Positions 1 to 5,501 of a stretch of 12,223 nucleotides of DNA are shown one piece after another. The notes beneath the pieces are model-generated. The model worked only from the letters and a program-made list of their open reading frames with translations. It did no database searches and was not told the origin of the DNA. Position 1 is the stretch's first letter, and each line of letters opens with the position of its first letter. Position numbers and translations under genes: made by a program. Source of the stretch: Minisyncoccota bacterium (lineage in GTDB: Bacteria > Patescibacteriota > Microgenomatia > UBA1400 > PJMF01); the NCBI GenBank assembly GCA_003518205.1, contig DOZC01000074.1, forward strand, positions 11,686 through 23,908, written 5' to 3'.

Positions 1-5
1 TTTAA

Positions 6-908
6 AACCCCGCCACTGTTGAATTTGTCGATATTGCTGGTTTGGTCAAAGGGGCAGCGGAGGGAGCGGGGTTGGGCAATAAATTTTTGGCAAATATTCG
101 AGAAACTAGCGCCATCTGCCACGTTTTGCGAGTTTTCACTGATAGTCAAGTTTTACGAGAGGGCTCAGTTTCGCCAGTCGAAGATTTGGCAATTATTCGA
201 ACTGAACTTCAATTAGCTGATTTAGTAACTCTCGAAAAACAAACTTTACCTAAGACAACCAAAGATCGAAAGGTATTGGAGCGGTGGAAAATGATTCAGG
301 AGTTTCATCAAATGGTTGCTGCTGGCCAACAAGCTAGCGAATTATTAAAGCAGACTCACGATCCAGATTTAGCTCAACAAGTGGCCAAAGAACTGTGTTT
401 ATTGACAGCCAAACCTGAAATTTTTGTTTTAAATGTTGACGAAGCTTGGGTAGCTCAAACGGACAAATTAATTGCTGAATTTGCTCCCCAGCTTGGGGTG
501 GTGCCACATCAGGTTGTGGTAATCAGCGCTCAAATTGAGAGTGAAATTGCTACTTTAACTACCCAAGATCAACAACTTTATTTAGCCGATTTAGGTTTAA
601 ACCAGAGTGGTTTAGAACGATTGGCGGCGGTAGCTTACAAAACTTTGAAGCTTCAAAGTTTTCTCACGGCTGGTCAATTGGAGGTTAGGGCTTGGACCAT
701 CGCTCAAGGCACTAAAGCTCCTCAGGCGGCAGCGGTGATTCATACTGATTTCGAAAAAAACTTTATCAAGGCAAAGATCGCCAACTATGCAGATTTTGTG
801 GCTTGTCAGGGTTGGGCTGGTGTTCGTGAGGCTGGCAAACAACGCTTGGAGGGTAAAGATTATGCCATGCAAGAGGGTGATGTGGTGGAGTTTATGAGAA
901 AGACTTAA
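6..908 (+). CDS. ychF: Redox-regulated ATPase/GTPase YchF (OLA1 family), 5' end missing
   Basis: About 300 residues of YchF are visible, against roughly 364 for the family; the missing part is the N-terminal P-loop and switch I region. Near the start lies the G3 motif in EFVDIAGLVKGA, followed by the hallmark GLGNKFLANIRET. The nucleotide-specificity motif is NVDE (about 436-447), the NxxE form that makes this family prefer ATP. The C-terminal TGS domain is clear (LQSFLTAG, VRAWTI, APQAA, IHTDFEK, ending EGDVVEF). YchF binds the ribosome and is linked to stress and translation quality control. In the reading frame a TAA sits at 3-5, just before the first visible codons, and only two bases precede it. 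A one-base indel in the A4/C4 run at 4-11 would restore an open frame reading LNPATVEF or LKPATVEF, so I suspect a sequence-end error or frameshift rather than a genuine start. The TTG at 42 is inside conserved sequence and is not a believable start. Confidence 0.93.
   Translation, partial: NPATVEFVDIAGLVKGAAEGAGLGNKFLANIRETSAICHVLRVFTDSQVLREGSVSPVEDLAIIRTELQLADLVTLEKQTLPKTTKDRKVLERWKMIQEFHQMVAAGQQASELLKQTHDPDLAQQVAKELCLLTAKPEIFVLNVDEAWVAQTDKLIAEFAPQLGVVPHQVVVISAQIESEIATLTTQDQQLYLADLGLNQSGLERLAAVAYKTLKLQSFLTAGQLEVRAWTIAQGTKAPQAAAVIHTDFEKNFIKAKIANYADFVACQGWAGVREAGKQRLEGKDYAMQEGDVVEFMRKT
639..662. repeat. Perfect 24-bp palindrome inside ychF
   Basis: The 12-base half AAAACTTTGAAG (639-650) is followed directly by its exact reverse complement (651-662). 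It lies in codons for KTLKLQSF, at the start of the TGS domain. It could extrude as a cruciform or form a hairpin in mRNA, although with no loop bases the innermost pairs would have to open. Confidence 0.85.
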
Positions 909-949
909 CTGGCTTTGTGTCGTGGAAAGTTTGGTAAAATTTTCACCTG

Positions 950-978
950 TAGTCAATTTTACTCAAGTCATTTATAAT
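950..978 (+). promoter_or_regulatory. Sigma70-type promoter for rpsF-ssb-rpsR
   Basis: A perfect -10 hexamer TATAAT at 973-978 lies 17 bp downstream of a -35-like TAGTCA (950-955, 4 of 6 matches to TTGACA). Initiation would fall near 985, giving a leader of about 60 bases before rpsF. The leader contains a small hairpin, TGGCT (1009-1013) with AGCCA (1022-1026), just before the start codon. Confidence 0.65.
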
Positions 979-1043
979 GCGCCCATAGGTTGCTGCCAGA
1001 GATGACTTTGGCTCCAAATTAAGCCACCAGAAAGAAAAACTGC

Positions 1044-1409
1044 ATGTCAAAAGACATTTCGCTAGCTCATCAATACGAACTGACTTTTTTAGTACCTCCT
1101 GGTTATACTGAAACCGAACTCGACACCATCAAAAAAGAGGTGGAAACTTTGGTCAAAAAACACGCCGGTAAAATCGAGAAACAAGAGGATTGGGGTAAAA
1201 AACCTTTGGCATATAAAATCAAAAAAACTGGCAAAATTATTGAAGAAGCCAATTATTTTTATTTCGAAATCAGTTTTGATCCTGCCAAGGCTCAGGCTTT
1301 CGAGCGCGATCTTTACTTGGTAACTAAAGTTTTACGTCATTTATTTGTGATTGCTGATAGCAACGAAACCACAGTTTCCACGATGGTGGTTCCGGAGACT
1401 CAAAACTAA
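1044..1409 (+). CDS. rpsF: 30S ribosomal protein S6
   Basis: 121 residues, normal to slightly long for S6. Family features: the first beta strand YELTFLVPPG (11-20), then a helix with the EDWGKKPLAYKIKK stretch (48-61), FEISFDP (74-80) and VLRHLFVI (96-103). S6 binds the central domain of 16S rRNA as a heterodimer with S18, whose gene is two genes downstream. The start ATG is preceded by a purine-rich stretch (AGAAAGAAAAA, about 1030-1039) that is only a weak Shine-Dalgarno. First gene of the rpsF-ssb-rpsR unit. The 84-base gap to ssb contains no gene but a small hairpin beside the ssb ribosome-binding site. Confidence 0.95.
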   Translation: MSKDISLAHQYELTFLVPPGYTETELDTIKKEVETLVKKHAGKIEKQEDWGKKPLAYKIKKTGKIIEEANYFYFEISFDPAKAQAFERDLYLVTKVLRHLFVIADSNETTVSTMVVPETQN

Positions 1410-1467
1410 AAGGATCACGGTTTGTGTCAGATTACTCTGTTACTTTAATTGATAATACCAACGACGA

Positions 1468-1482
1468 TCTGAGTCTCTCAGA
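1468..1482 (+). promoter_or_regulatory. Small hairpin beside the ssb ribosome-binding site
   Basis: TCTGAG (1468-1473) pairs perfectly with CTCAGA (1477-1482) around a three-base loop TCT. It ends one base before the Shine-Dalgarno AAAGGA (1484-1489) of ssb. It may keep the site accessible or modulate ssb translation; function is inference. Confidence 0.4.
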
Positions 1483-1493
1483 GAAAGGACCTC

Positions 1494-2003
1494 ATGTCCG
1501 TACGATCATTAAATAAAGTCATGTTGATTGGGAATCTCACTCGAGACCCCAATTTAAGATTTACTCCTACTGGCACTGCAGTTTGTTCGTTTGGTATTGC
1601 TACTAACAGAGCTTGGACTCCTAGTGACGGTGGCGAAAAACAAGAACGAGTGGACTTTCACAACATTGTTTCTTGGGCCAAGTTGGCTGAAATTTGTGGT
1701 CAGCTGCTTCACAAGGGCGATAAAGTTTATTTGGAAGGTAGGATTCAAACTCGGGACTGGAAGACTGAGGAAGGTGTTGAAAAGAGAATCACTGAAATCA
1801 TTATTGATAATATGATGTTGTTATCAAACGGTCGCGGTGGAGCTATGGGTGGAAATGATCAAGATGGAGCCGGAGAAGACCTGGGTCAAACTGCCCCAAC
1901 TCCAGTTTCAGCCACTACCACTCGAGCTAAAACCAAACCCGCTGCCAAAACCGATAATGAGGTTGAAGTAGTTGAAGATGTCTCTGACGACATCCCTTTT
2001 TAG
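1494..2003 (+). CDS. ssb: Single-stranded DNA-binding protein SSB
   Basis: 169 residues with an OB-fold at about 5-110 (NKVMLIGNLTRDP, FGIATNR, VDFHNIVSW, GDKVYLEGRIQTRDW). This is followed by a Gly/Thr/Ala-rich disordered linker and the acidic tip DDIPF (165-169), which recruits partner proteins of replication and repair. SSB coats single-stranded DNA at forks. The start has a good Shine-Dalgarno (AAAGGA, 1484-1489). Its place between rpsF and rpsR is the widely conserved bacterial arrangement and links SSB supply to ribosome synthesis. Stop codon is TAG. Confidence 0.97.
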   Translation: MSVRSLNKVMLIGNLTRDPNLRFTPTGTAVCSFGIATNRAWTPSDGGEKQERVDFHNIVSWAKLAEICGQLLHKGDKVYLEGRIQTRDWKTEEGVEKRITEIIIDNMMLLSNGRGGAMGGNDQDGAGEDLGQTAPTPVSATTTRAKTKPAAKTDNEVEVVEDVSDDIPF

Positions 2004-2010
2004 AACTCGA

Positions 2011-2054
2011 AGCGGGTAGTGGTTTGGGAGATTTTTTCCAAACCACTACCAGCT
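2011..2054 (+). promoter_or_regulatory. Long hairpin after ssb (first of three before rpsR)
   Basis: GGTAGTGGTTTGG (2015-2027) pairs perfectly over 13 bp with 2038-2050, with loop GAGATTTTTT. One mismatch further out, AGC (2011-2013) pairs with GCT (2052-2054), giving about 16 paired positions. It begins seven bases after the ssb stop. No T-run follows on either strand (the next + strand bases are GTAAAAAATAG), so it is not a canonical intrinsic terminator. It could be an mRNA processing or stability element or an attenuating structure. Confidence 0.75.
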
Positions 2055-2092
2055 GTAAAAAATAGTAGTAATTGTAATAATTAGCACATACT

Positions 2093-2133
2093 GCTTGGAC
2101 CGATAGATCCAAGCTGCCGCAAAAAATAGCGGC
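2093..2133 (+). promoter_or_regulatory. Two adjacent hairpins in the rpsR leader, possible S18 autoregulatory element
   Basis: Hairpin A: GCTTGGA (2093-2099) pairs with TCCAAGC (2108-2114), loop CCGATAGA. Hairpin B: GCCGC (2116-2120) pairs with GCGGC (2129-2133), loop AAAAAATA. They are separated by a single base and end six bases before the rpsR Shine-Dalgarno AAGG (2139-2142). Ribosomal protein leaders often carry such structure, and S6:S18 complexes are known to bind mRNA motifs containing CCG. The CCG in loop A (2100-2102) is suggestive, but I cannot show that it matches that motif. Confidence 0.5.
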
Positions 2134-2149
2134 GAACCAAGGTAATGTT

Positions 2150-2380
2150 ATGCAAAAACCTAAACGCACCGGGAGAACCACCACTAGAGCTCCTAAAGCC
2201 GATAAGAACTTGACCTTTTCATATAAAAGATCGGGTGAGTTGCGTCATTTTATAACTGAACAAGGCTCGATTTTGCCCCGGATTAAAACAGGCTTGTCTC
2301 AGAAACAACAGCGTCGGTTGGCTGTAGCTGTCAAAAGAGCTCGCCATTTGGCGCTCTTGCCATTTACTCAAACTGTCTAA
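2150..2380 (+). CDS. rpsR: 30S ribosomal protein S18
   Basis: 76 residues, normal length for bS18. The family core is clear: [29 protein letters not shown] (23-51), then the basic [19 protein letters not shown] (54-72). No cysteines are present, so this is the zinc-free form. It forms a heterodimer with S6 in the platform of the small subunit. The Shine-Dalgarno AAGG at 2139-2142 is well spaced from the ATG. The 146-base leader separating it from ssb is strongly structured, suggesting translation or mRNA stability is controlled there. Confidence 0.95.
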   Translation: MQKPKRTGRTTTRAPKADKNLTFSYKRSGELRHFITEQGSILPRIKTGLSQKQQRRLAVAVKRARHLALLPFTQTV

Positions 2381-2430
2381 GACTGACTCATCATTCTAAT
2401 TCGCTGGTGGTTTCAGAATCACTCTTGGCT

Positions 2431-2436
2431 TACAAT
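2431..2436 (+). promoter_or_regulatory. Possible -10 element of the S41 protease gene
   Basis: TACAAT (5 of 6 matches to TATAAT) ends nine bases before the ATG at 2446. There is no Shine-Dalgarno in the preceding 25 bases, which would fit a near-leaderless transcript. No convincing -35 is visible, so this is tentative. Confidence 0.3.
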
Positions 2437-2445
2437 TAGATTTCT

Positions 2446-3741
2446 ATGATTTCTATAAGACTACGGTTGTCGACTATCACTACAGTTGTAACCTCTATTT
2501 TGTTAATTTCACTGGGATTAGTCATGGGATTCAGAGTTGGTAGGACTGGGAGTTTGCCGTTTGGACTCAAGTTGGCCACAGTAGACGCCTGGCTGGCCAA
2601 AACTCCACTGACTTCATTATCTCGATTAACCGGAACCCCAGAGCCACCTAAAACTTTAAGCCATGAGCCGGTTAATTTTGACATTTTTTGGGAAGTGTGG
2701 GGTTTACTGGAGCAAGATTTTCTAGAAACCGACAAACTCGATGCCGCTAAAATGGTGGACGGAGCCATTGATGGTCTAACCAGCTCACTCGAAGACCCCT
2801 ACACCACTTATTTGCCTCCCAATGACAATCAGCGCAGTAGTGAAGATTTGGCTGGGAGTTTTTATGGAGTGGGAATTGAGTTGGGGTACATTGAAAACAC
2901 TCTGGCGGCCGTGGCTCCTCTCAAGGACAGTCCGGCTGCTAAAGCCGGAGTTTTGGCGGGAGATTTAATTTTGCATGTCAAAGATGACTCTCAAAAATTT
3001 GATAGTGACACTGCGGGTTGGAGTTTAAATGAAGCTGTAGATCACATTCGGGGTAAAAAAGGCACCATAGTAGTCCTAACAGTGCTGCGCAAAGAAGCTA
3101 ATAATAATCAACCATTCGAAATTCCAATCCAACGTGACGAAATTATTGTTAAATCAGTCACGCTTGAGTTTGTAACACAAGGTGGTAAACGAGTGGCTCA
3201 TTTAACCTTGTCGAAATTTGGAGAACGAACTCAAGAGGAATGGAATCAGGCGGTCACCGAAATTCTCAACGATCGGACTAACATTAGAGGGATTGTGTTG
3301 GACCTGCGCAATAATCCTGGGGGTTTCTTTGATACTTCTATCGAAATTGCCAGCGATTTTGTCAAGAAAGATATTATTGTGAGCCAACAGGGCAAACAAA
3401 AATCTGAGGATTATTTAAGTTCTGGTAAATATCGATTGGGAGGAATTCCTCTGGTGGTACTAGTCAATCGAGGCAGCGCTTCGGCAGCAGAAATTGTGGC
3501 TGGTGCCTTGCGAGACGATCTTCAGACTAAGATGGTGGGAGAAAAAACTTTTGGCAAAGGCACTGTTCAAGATCGACGCGAATTGTCCAACGGCGGCGGC
3601 TTACACATCACTATCGGTCGCTGGCTGTTACCAAAAGGGGGCTGGATTCATAAAGAAGGAATTCCAGTTGATGTTGAAATCAAAGACAATCCTGATACCA
3701 AAGAAGACGAGGTTTTACTCAAGGGAATTGAACTGCTGTAA
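2446..3741 (+). CDS. ctpA: Membrane-anchored C-terminal processing protease (peptidase S41)
   Basis: 431 residues. A hydrophobic N-terminal segment (about 10-28) is an uncleaved anchor or signal peptide that places the enzyme outside the membrane. An N-terminal helical region (80-125, ending EDPYTTYL) is followed by a PDZ domain (about 133-225, GVGIEL, SPAAKAGVLAGDLI) and the S41 core. The catalytic dyad is Ser346 in NRGSASAAEIVAGAL and Lys371 in GEKTFGKGTVQ, 25 residues apart as in the family; LDLRNNPGG (285-293) is the conserved strand before it. Such proteases remove C-terminal segments of exported or cell-wall-associated proteins. No Shine-Dalgarno is seen before the ATG. The gene stands alone after rpsR and converges with the small membrane protein gene at 3937. 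The exact subfamily (CtpA/B/C) is uncertain. Confidence 0.93.
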   Translation: MISIRLRLSTITTVVTSILLISLGLVMGFRVGRTGSLPFGLKLATVDAWLAKTPLTSLSRLTGTPEPPKTLSHEPVNFDIFWEVWGLLEQDFLETDKLDAAKMVDGAIDGLTSSLEDPYTTYLPPNDNQRSSEDLAGSFYGVGIELGYIENTLAAVAPLKDSPAAKAGVLAGDLILHVKDDSQKFDSDTAGWSLNEAVDHIRGKKGTIVVLTVLRKEANNNQPFEIPIQRDEIIVKSVTLEFVTQGGKRVAHLTLSKFGERTQEEWNQAVTEILNDRTNIRGIVLDLRNNPGGFFDTSIEIASDFVKKDIIVSQQGKQKSEDYLSSGKYRLGGIPLVVLVNRGSASAAEIVAGALRDDLQTKMVGEKTFGKGTVQDRRELSNGGGLHITIGRWLLPKGGWIHKEGIPVDVEIKDNPDTKEDEVLLKGIELL

Positions 3742-3781
3742 CCGTTTCTAGTAGTGATCACCTCAATCTAAAGAGGGAAAA

Positions 3782-3937
3782 TTATTTAACCTGTTTGGCG
3801 TAACTTCGCTGATCAGCCTGTAAAGCCGTGAGTTTAACTGAGGCCACCAGGCTTAAAATCATCACTAAGCCAAAAGCTAAAGTAAAGAAAACGTACCAAC
3901 CGAAGCGATCTGGAGTGCGATTTGAATGATGTTTCAT
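3782..3937 (-). CDS. Small single-span membrane protein, unknown function
   Basis: An open frame of 51 codons reads from ATG (3937) to TAA (3782). The product has a basic, polar N-terminus (MKHHSNRTPDRF), one strong transmembrane segment at about 13-34 (starting GWYVFFTLAFGLVMILSL) and a charged tail ending YAKQVK. The positive N-terminus suggests the N-in orientation. Directly upstream is a promoter-like pair, TTGCAC and CATACT with a 17-bp spacer, with the -10 exactly six bases before the ATG. I recognise no family. It lies between the ends of ctpA and prfA, and its hydrophobic pattern would be unlikely in a chance frame. It is most likely a real short gene; homologues in related genomes would settle it. 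Confidence 0.6.
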   Translation of the reverse strand: MKHHSNRTPDRFGWYVFFTLAFGLVMILSLVASVKLTALQADQRSYAKQVK

Positions 3938-3943
3938 AACTTT

Positions 3944-3972
3944 AGTATGCCCGAGGAATTAAAAGAGTGCAA
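3944..3972 (-). promoter_or_regulatory. Promoter of the 51-aa membrane protein, leaderless geometry
   Basis: On the minus strand, TTGCAC (3972-3967, 4 of 6) and CATACT (3949-3944, 4 of 6) are spaced by 17 bp. The expected start of transcription falls at about 3937, which is the A of the ATG. No Shine-Dalgarno is present. Confidence 0.45.
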
Positions 3973-3975
3973 GTC

Positions 3976-4003
3976 TATTTGAGTTATTGTTATTTGAGTT
4001 ATT
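3976..4003. repeat. 13-bp tandem repeat at the prfA stop codon
   Basis: TATTTGAGTTATT occurs at 3976-3988 and 3991-4003, a 15-bp period. The second copy contains the prfA stop codon. Because 15 is a multiple of three, the minus strand shows TAA, TAA, TAA and TAG within 27 bases of the prfA frame. Confidence 0.8.
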
Positions 4004-5015
4004 CTGAGCTTGGGCTTTGGTTGAGTTGAGTTCTGACAGTCAGCAATAAATCGGTTAGTTCACCTTCAATAATTCTTTCCAAACTGTACCAGGATTGATT
4101 GATGCGATGGTCAGTGACGCGATTTTGGGGAAAGTTAAAGGTGCGAATTTTCTCAGCTCGGAGATTTCGACCAATAGCACTTCTGGCTTGATTGGTGGCA
4201 GTCAGTCGTTTTTCCTCTTCGATTTCCCAGAGCTTGGAGCGCAAAATTTCCAGGGCAATGTCTTTATTTTGAGTTTGTTTTCGTTCCTGCCTGGCTTTAA
4301 CCACAATTCCAGTGGGTCGATGAGTTAGTTCCACGGCACTGTTAACTTTGTTGACATTTTGGCCACCAGCCCCGCCAGCTCTGGTAAAATGCCACTCTAA
4401 ATCATCTTCTCGGATCACAATGGCCCGGGCGCTAATTTCCGGCAAAACTGCCACTGATGCAGTCGAGGTATGAATTCGTCCTTGAGCTTCTGTTGAAGGC
4501 ACACGTTGAACTCTGTGAACACCAGATTCATATTTGAAGAGTTCAAAAGGATAAAACTGCCAAATTTCTGGTTCTGAAGTTTGGCCTTCAGAATTTTTCC
4601 AGGTTAGATCAGTCCGACCAGAGATTTTTATCACGTCATCATCAATATATTCAGCCTTGAGACCAACTATTTCAACATAACGCAAATACATTCGCAGCAA
4701 GTCCTGAGCCCAGATTTTGGCTTCATCACCACCTGTGCCGCCCCGAACCTCGAGAATGGCTTTAGATGTGGAGGTTTCAACTCCTTCAGATTCGGCTCCA
4801 GCCTCATTTTTTAAAAAGGCTTCAGCCATGATCTCTAGTTGAGCTTTTTCAGCCTCCAACCGAGCAATTTCTGGAATGGCCAGCTCTTTCAATTCAGAAT
4901 CACTTAGCAGAGCTTGATTTTGATTAATTTGGGTTAAAAGATACTCAATTTGAGCTTGGTAGGGGTTAAAAGTCGAGGACATACAAAGTTGAGCCATTAA
5001 GTTGGCTGGTGTCAT
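3999..5015 (-). CDS. prfA: Peptide chain release factor 1
   Basis: About 338 residues from the ATG at 5015, against about 360 in E. coli. It recognises UAA and UAG and triggers peptide release. The GGQ motif stands in [13 protein letters not shown] (GGQ about 217-219). The codon-recognition tripeptide, in the conserved [18 protein letters not shown] context, is PST (about 173-175); it is of RF1 PxT type rather than RF2 SPF, with serine where PAT or PVT is common. [12 protein letters not shown] marks the start of domain 2. Domain 1 is short. The start is uncertain: a TTG at 5033 and ATGs at 5015, 4997 and 4982 share the frame and none has a clear Shine-Dalgarno; I prefer the longest ATG, though 4982 (MSSTFNPYQ) also fits the family. 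It lies 67 bp after rpmE, the usual rpmE-prfA pairing. Confidence 0.94.
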   Translation of the reverse strand: MTPANLMAQLCMSSTFNPYQAQIEYLLTQINQNQALLSDSELKELAIPEIARLEAEKAQLEIMAEAFLKNEAGAESEGVETSTSKAILEVRGGTGGDEAKIWAQDLLRMYLRYVEIVGLKAEYIDDDVIKISGRTDLTWKNSEGQTSEPEIWQFYPFELFKYESGVHRVQRVPSTEAQGRIHTSTASVAVLPEISARAIVIREDDLEWHFTRAGGAGGQNVNKVNSAVELTHRPTGIVVKARQERKQTQNKDIALEILRSKLWEIEEEKRLTATNQARSAIGRNLRAEKIRTFNFPQNRVTDHRINQSWYSLERIIEGELTDLLLTVRTQLNQSPSSE

Positions 5016-5082
5016 TATACTCAATATCTTCAAAAAACCAGGTCGTGTGGCCCGAGGTAGAAGTGATTGATTGACAGTTGAG

Positions 5083-5451
5083 CTATTTAGCTTGAGCTAC
5101 AGGAGAAGAATCGGAAGTTTTGGCAAAACTGGCAGCTTGACGTCGCAAGTTGTTTTGTTGTTCGCGCAAAATGTCTTGATATGATTTAGCTGGACCTTTG
5201 TTGACCAGTTGTTTGGCAGCTTTTAGAGCTTTAACTTGTTTGTTTTGTTCGGCAGCTTTCATTTTTTGCACAAACCGATCAACTCGACCCTGTCGATCCA
5301 CAAATTTCATTTCACCAGTAAAGAAAGGATGACAAGCACCGCAAATATCAACTTTAAGAGTTGGTGAAATTGAACCAGTGACAAAAGTGTTGCCACAACC
5401 ACAGGTGACGACACAGTCATGATGCCATTGAGGGTGAATACCAGTTTTCAT
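5083..5451 (-). CDS. rpmE: 50S ribosomal protein L31 with C-terminal extension
   Basis: 122 residues, nearly twice the usual 65-75. The first 70 are classic L31: MKTGIHP, zinc ligands Cys17, Cys19, Cys37 and Cys40 (CGCGN and [11 protein letters not shown]), then [10 protein letters not shown]. This is the zinc-binding C+ type. Residues after about 70 form a Lys/Gln/Ala-rich tail, probably helical and RNA-binding. L31 bridges the two subunits at the central protuberance. The start has a strong Shine-Dalgarno (AAGGA, complement of 5458-5462, six bases from the ATG) and a promoter with an extended -10 just upstream. It is followed by prfA, probably on the same transcript. Confidence 0.95.
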   Translation of the reverse strand: MKTGIHPQWHHDCVVTCGCGNTFVTGSISPTLKVDICGACHPFFTGEMKFVDRQGRVDRFVQKMKAAEQNKQVKALKAAKQLVNKGPAKSYQDILREQQNNLRRQAASFAKTSDSSPVAQAK

Positions 5452-5485
5452 ACAAAGTCCTTAAAAGTTCCAAGTCCGAGCTGTG

Positions 5486-5494
5486 ATTATAACA
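5486..5494 (-). promoter_or_regulatory. Extended -10 promoter for rpmE-prfA
   Basis: The minus strand reads TGTTATAAT (5494-5486), a perfect TATAAT with the TGn extension, which can work without a good -35. It lies eight bases past the end of the transporter gene; the expected transcript has a leader of about 28 bases containing the rpmE Shine-Dalgarno. A TTGACA overlaps just upstream (5499-5494) but is far too close to serve as its -35. Confidence 0.6.
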
Positions 5495-5501
5495 TGTCAA
5501 A

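Noticed and set aside
612..956. 114-codon open frame on the minus strand inside ychF
   Set aside because: It lies opposite well-conserved YchF codons and has no domain or start context; part of its resemblance to YchF (TLKLQSF) comes from the palindrome at 639-662.
1927..2184. 85-codon minus-strand frame across the ssb-rpsR spacer
   Set aside because: It reads through the hairpins and the ends of two conserved genes, and the product has no recognisable composition.
3742..3781. Possible terminator between the ends of ctpA and the small membrane protein gene
   Set aside because: Only a 4-bp CCTC/GAGG stem and an 8-bp palindrome GTGATCAC are present, with no proper T-run on either strand.
5032..5053. 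Weak terminator or attenuator between rpmE and prfA
   Set aside because: On the minus strand a GGCCA/TGGTT stem with two G-U pairs precedes a T-run, but only three Watson-Crick pairs support it.
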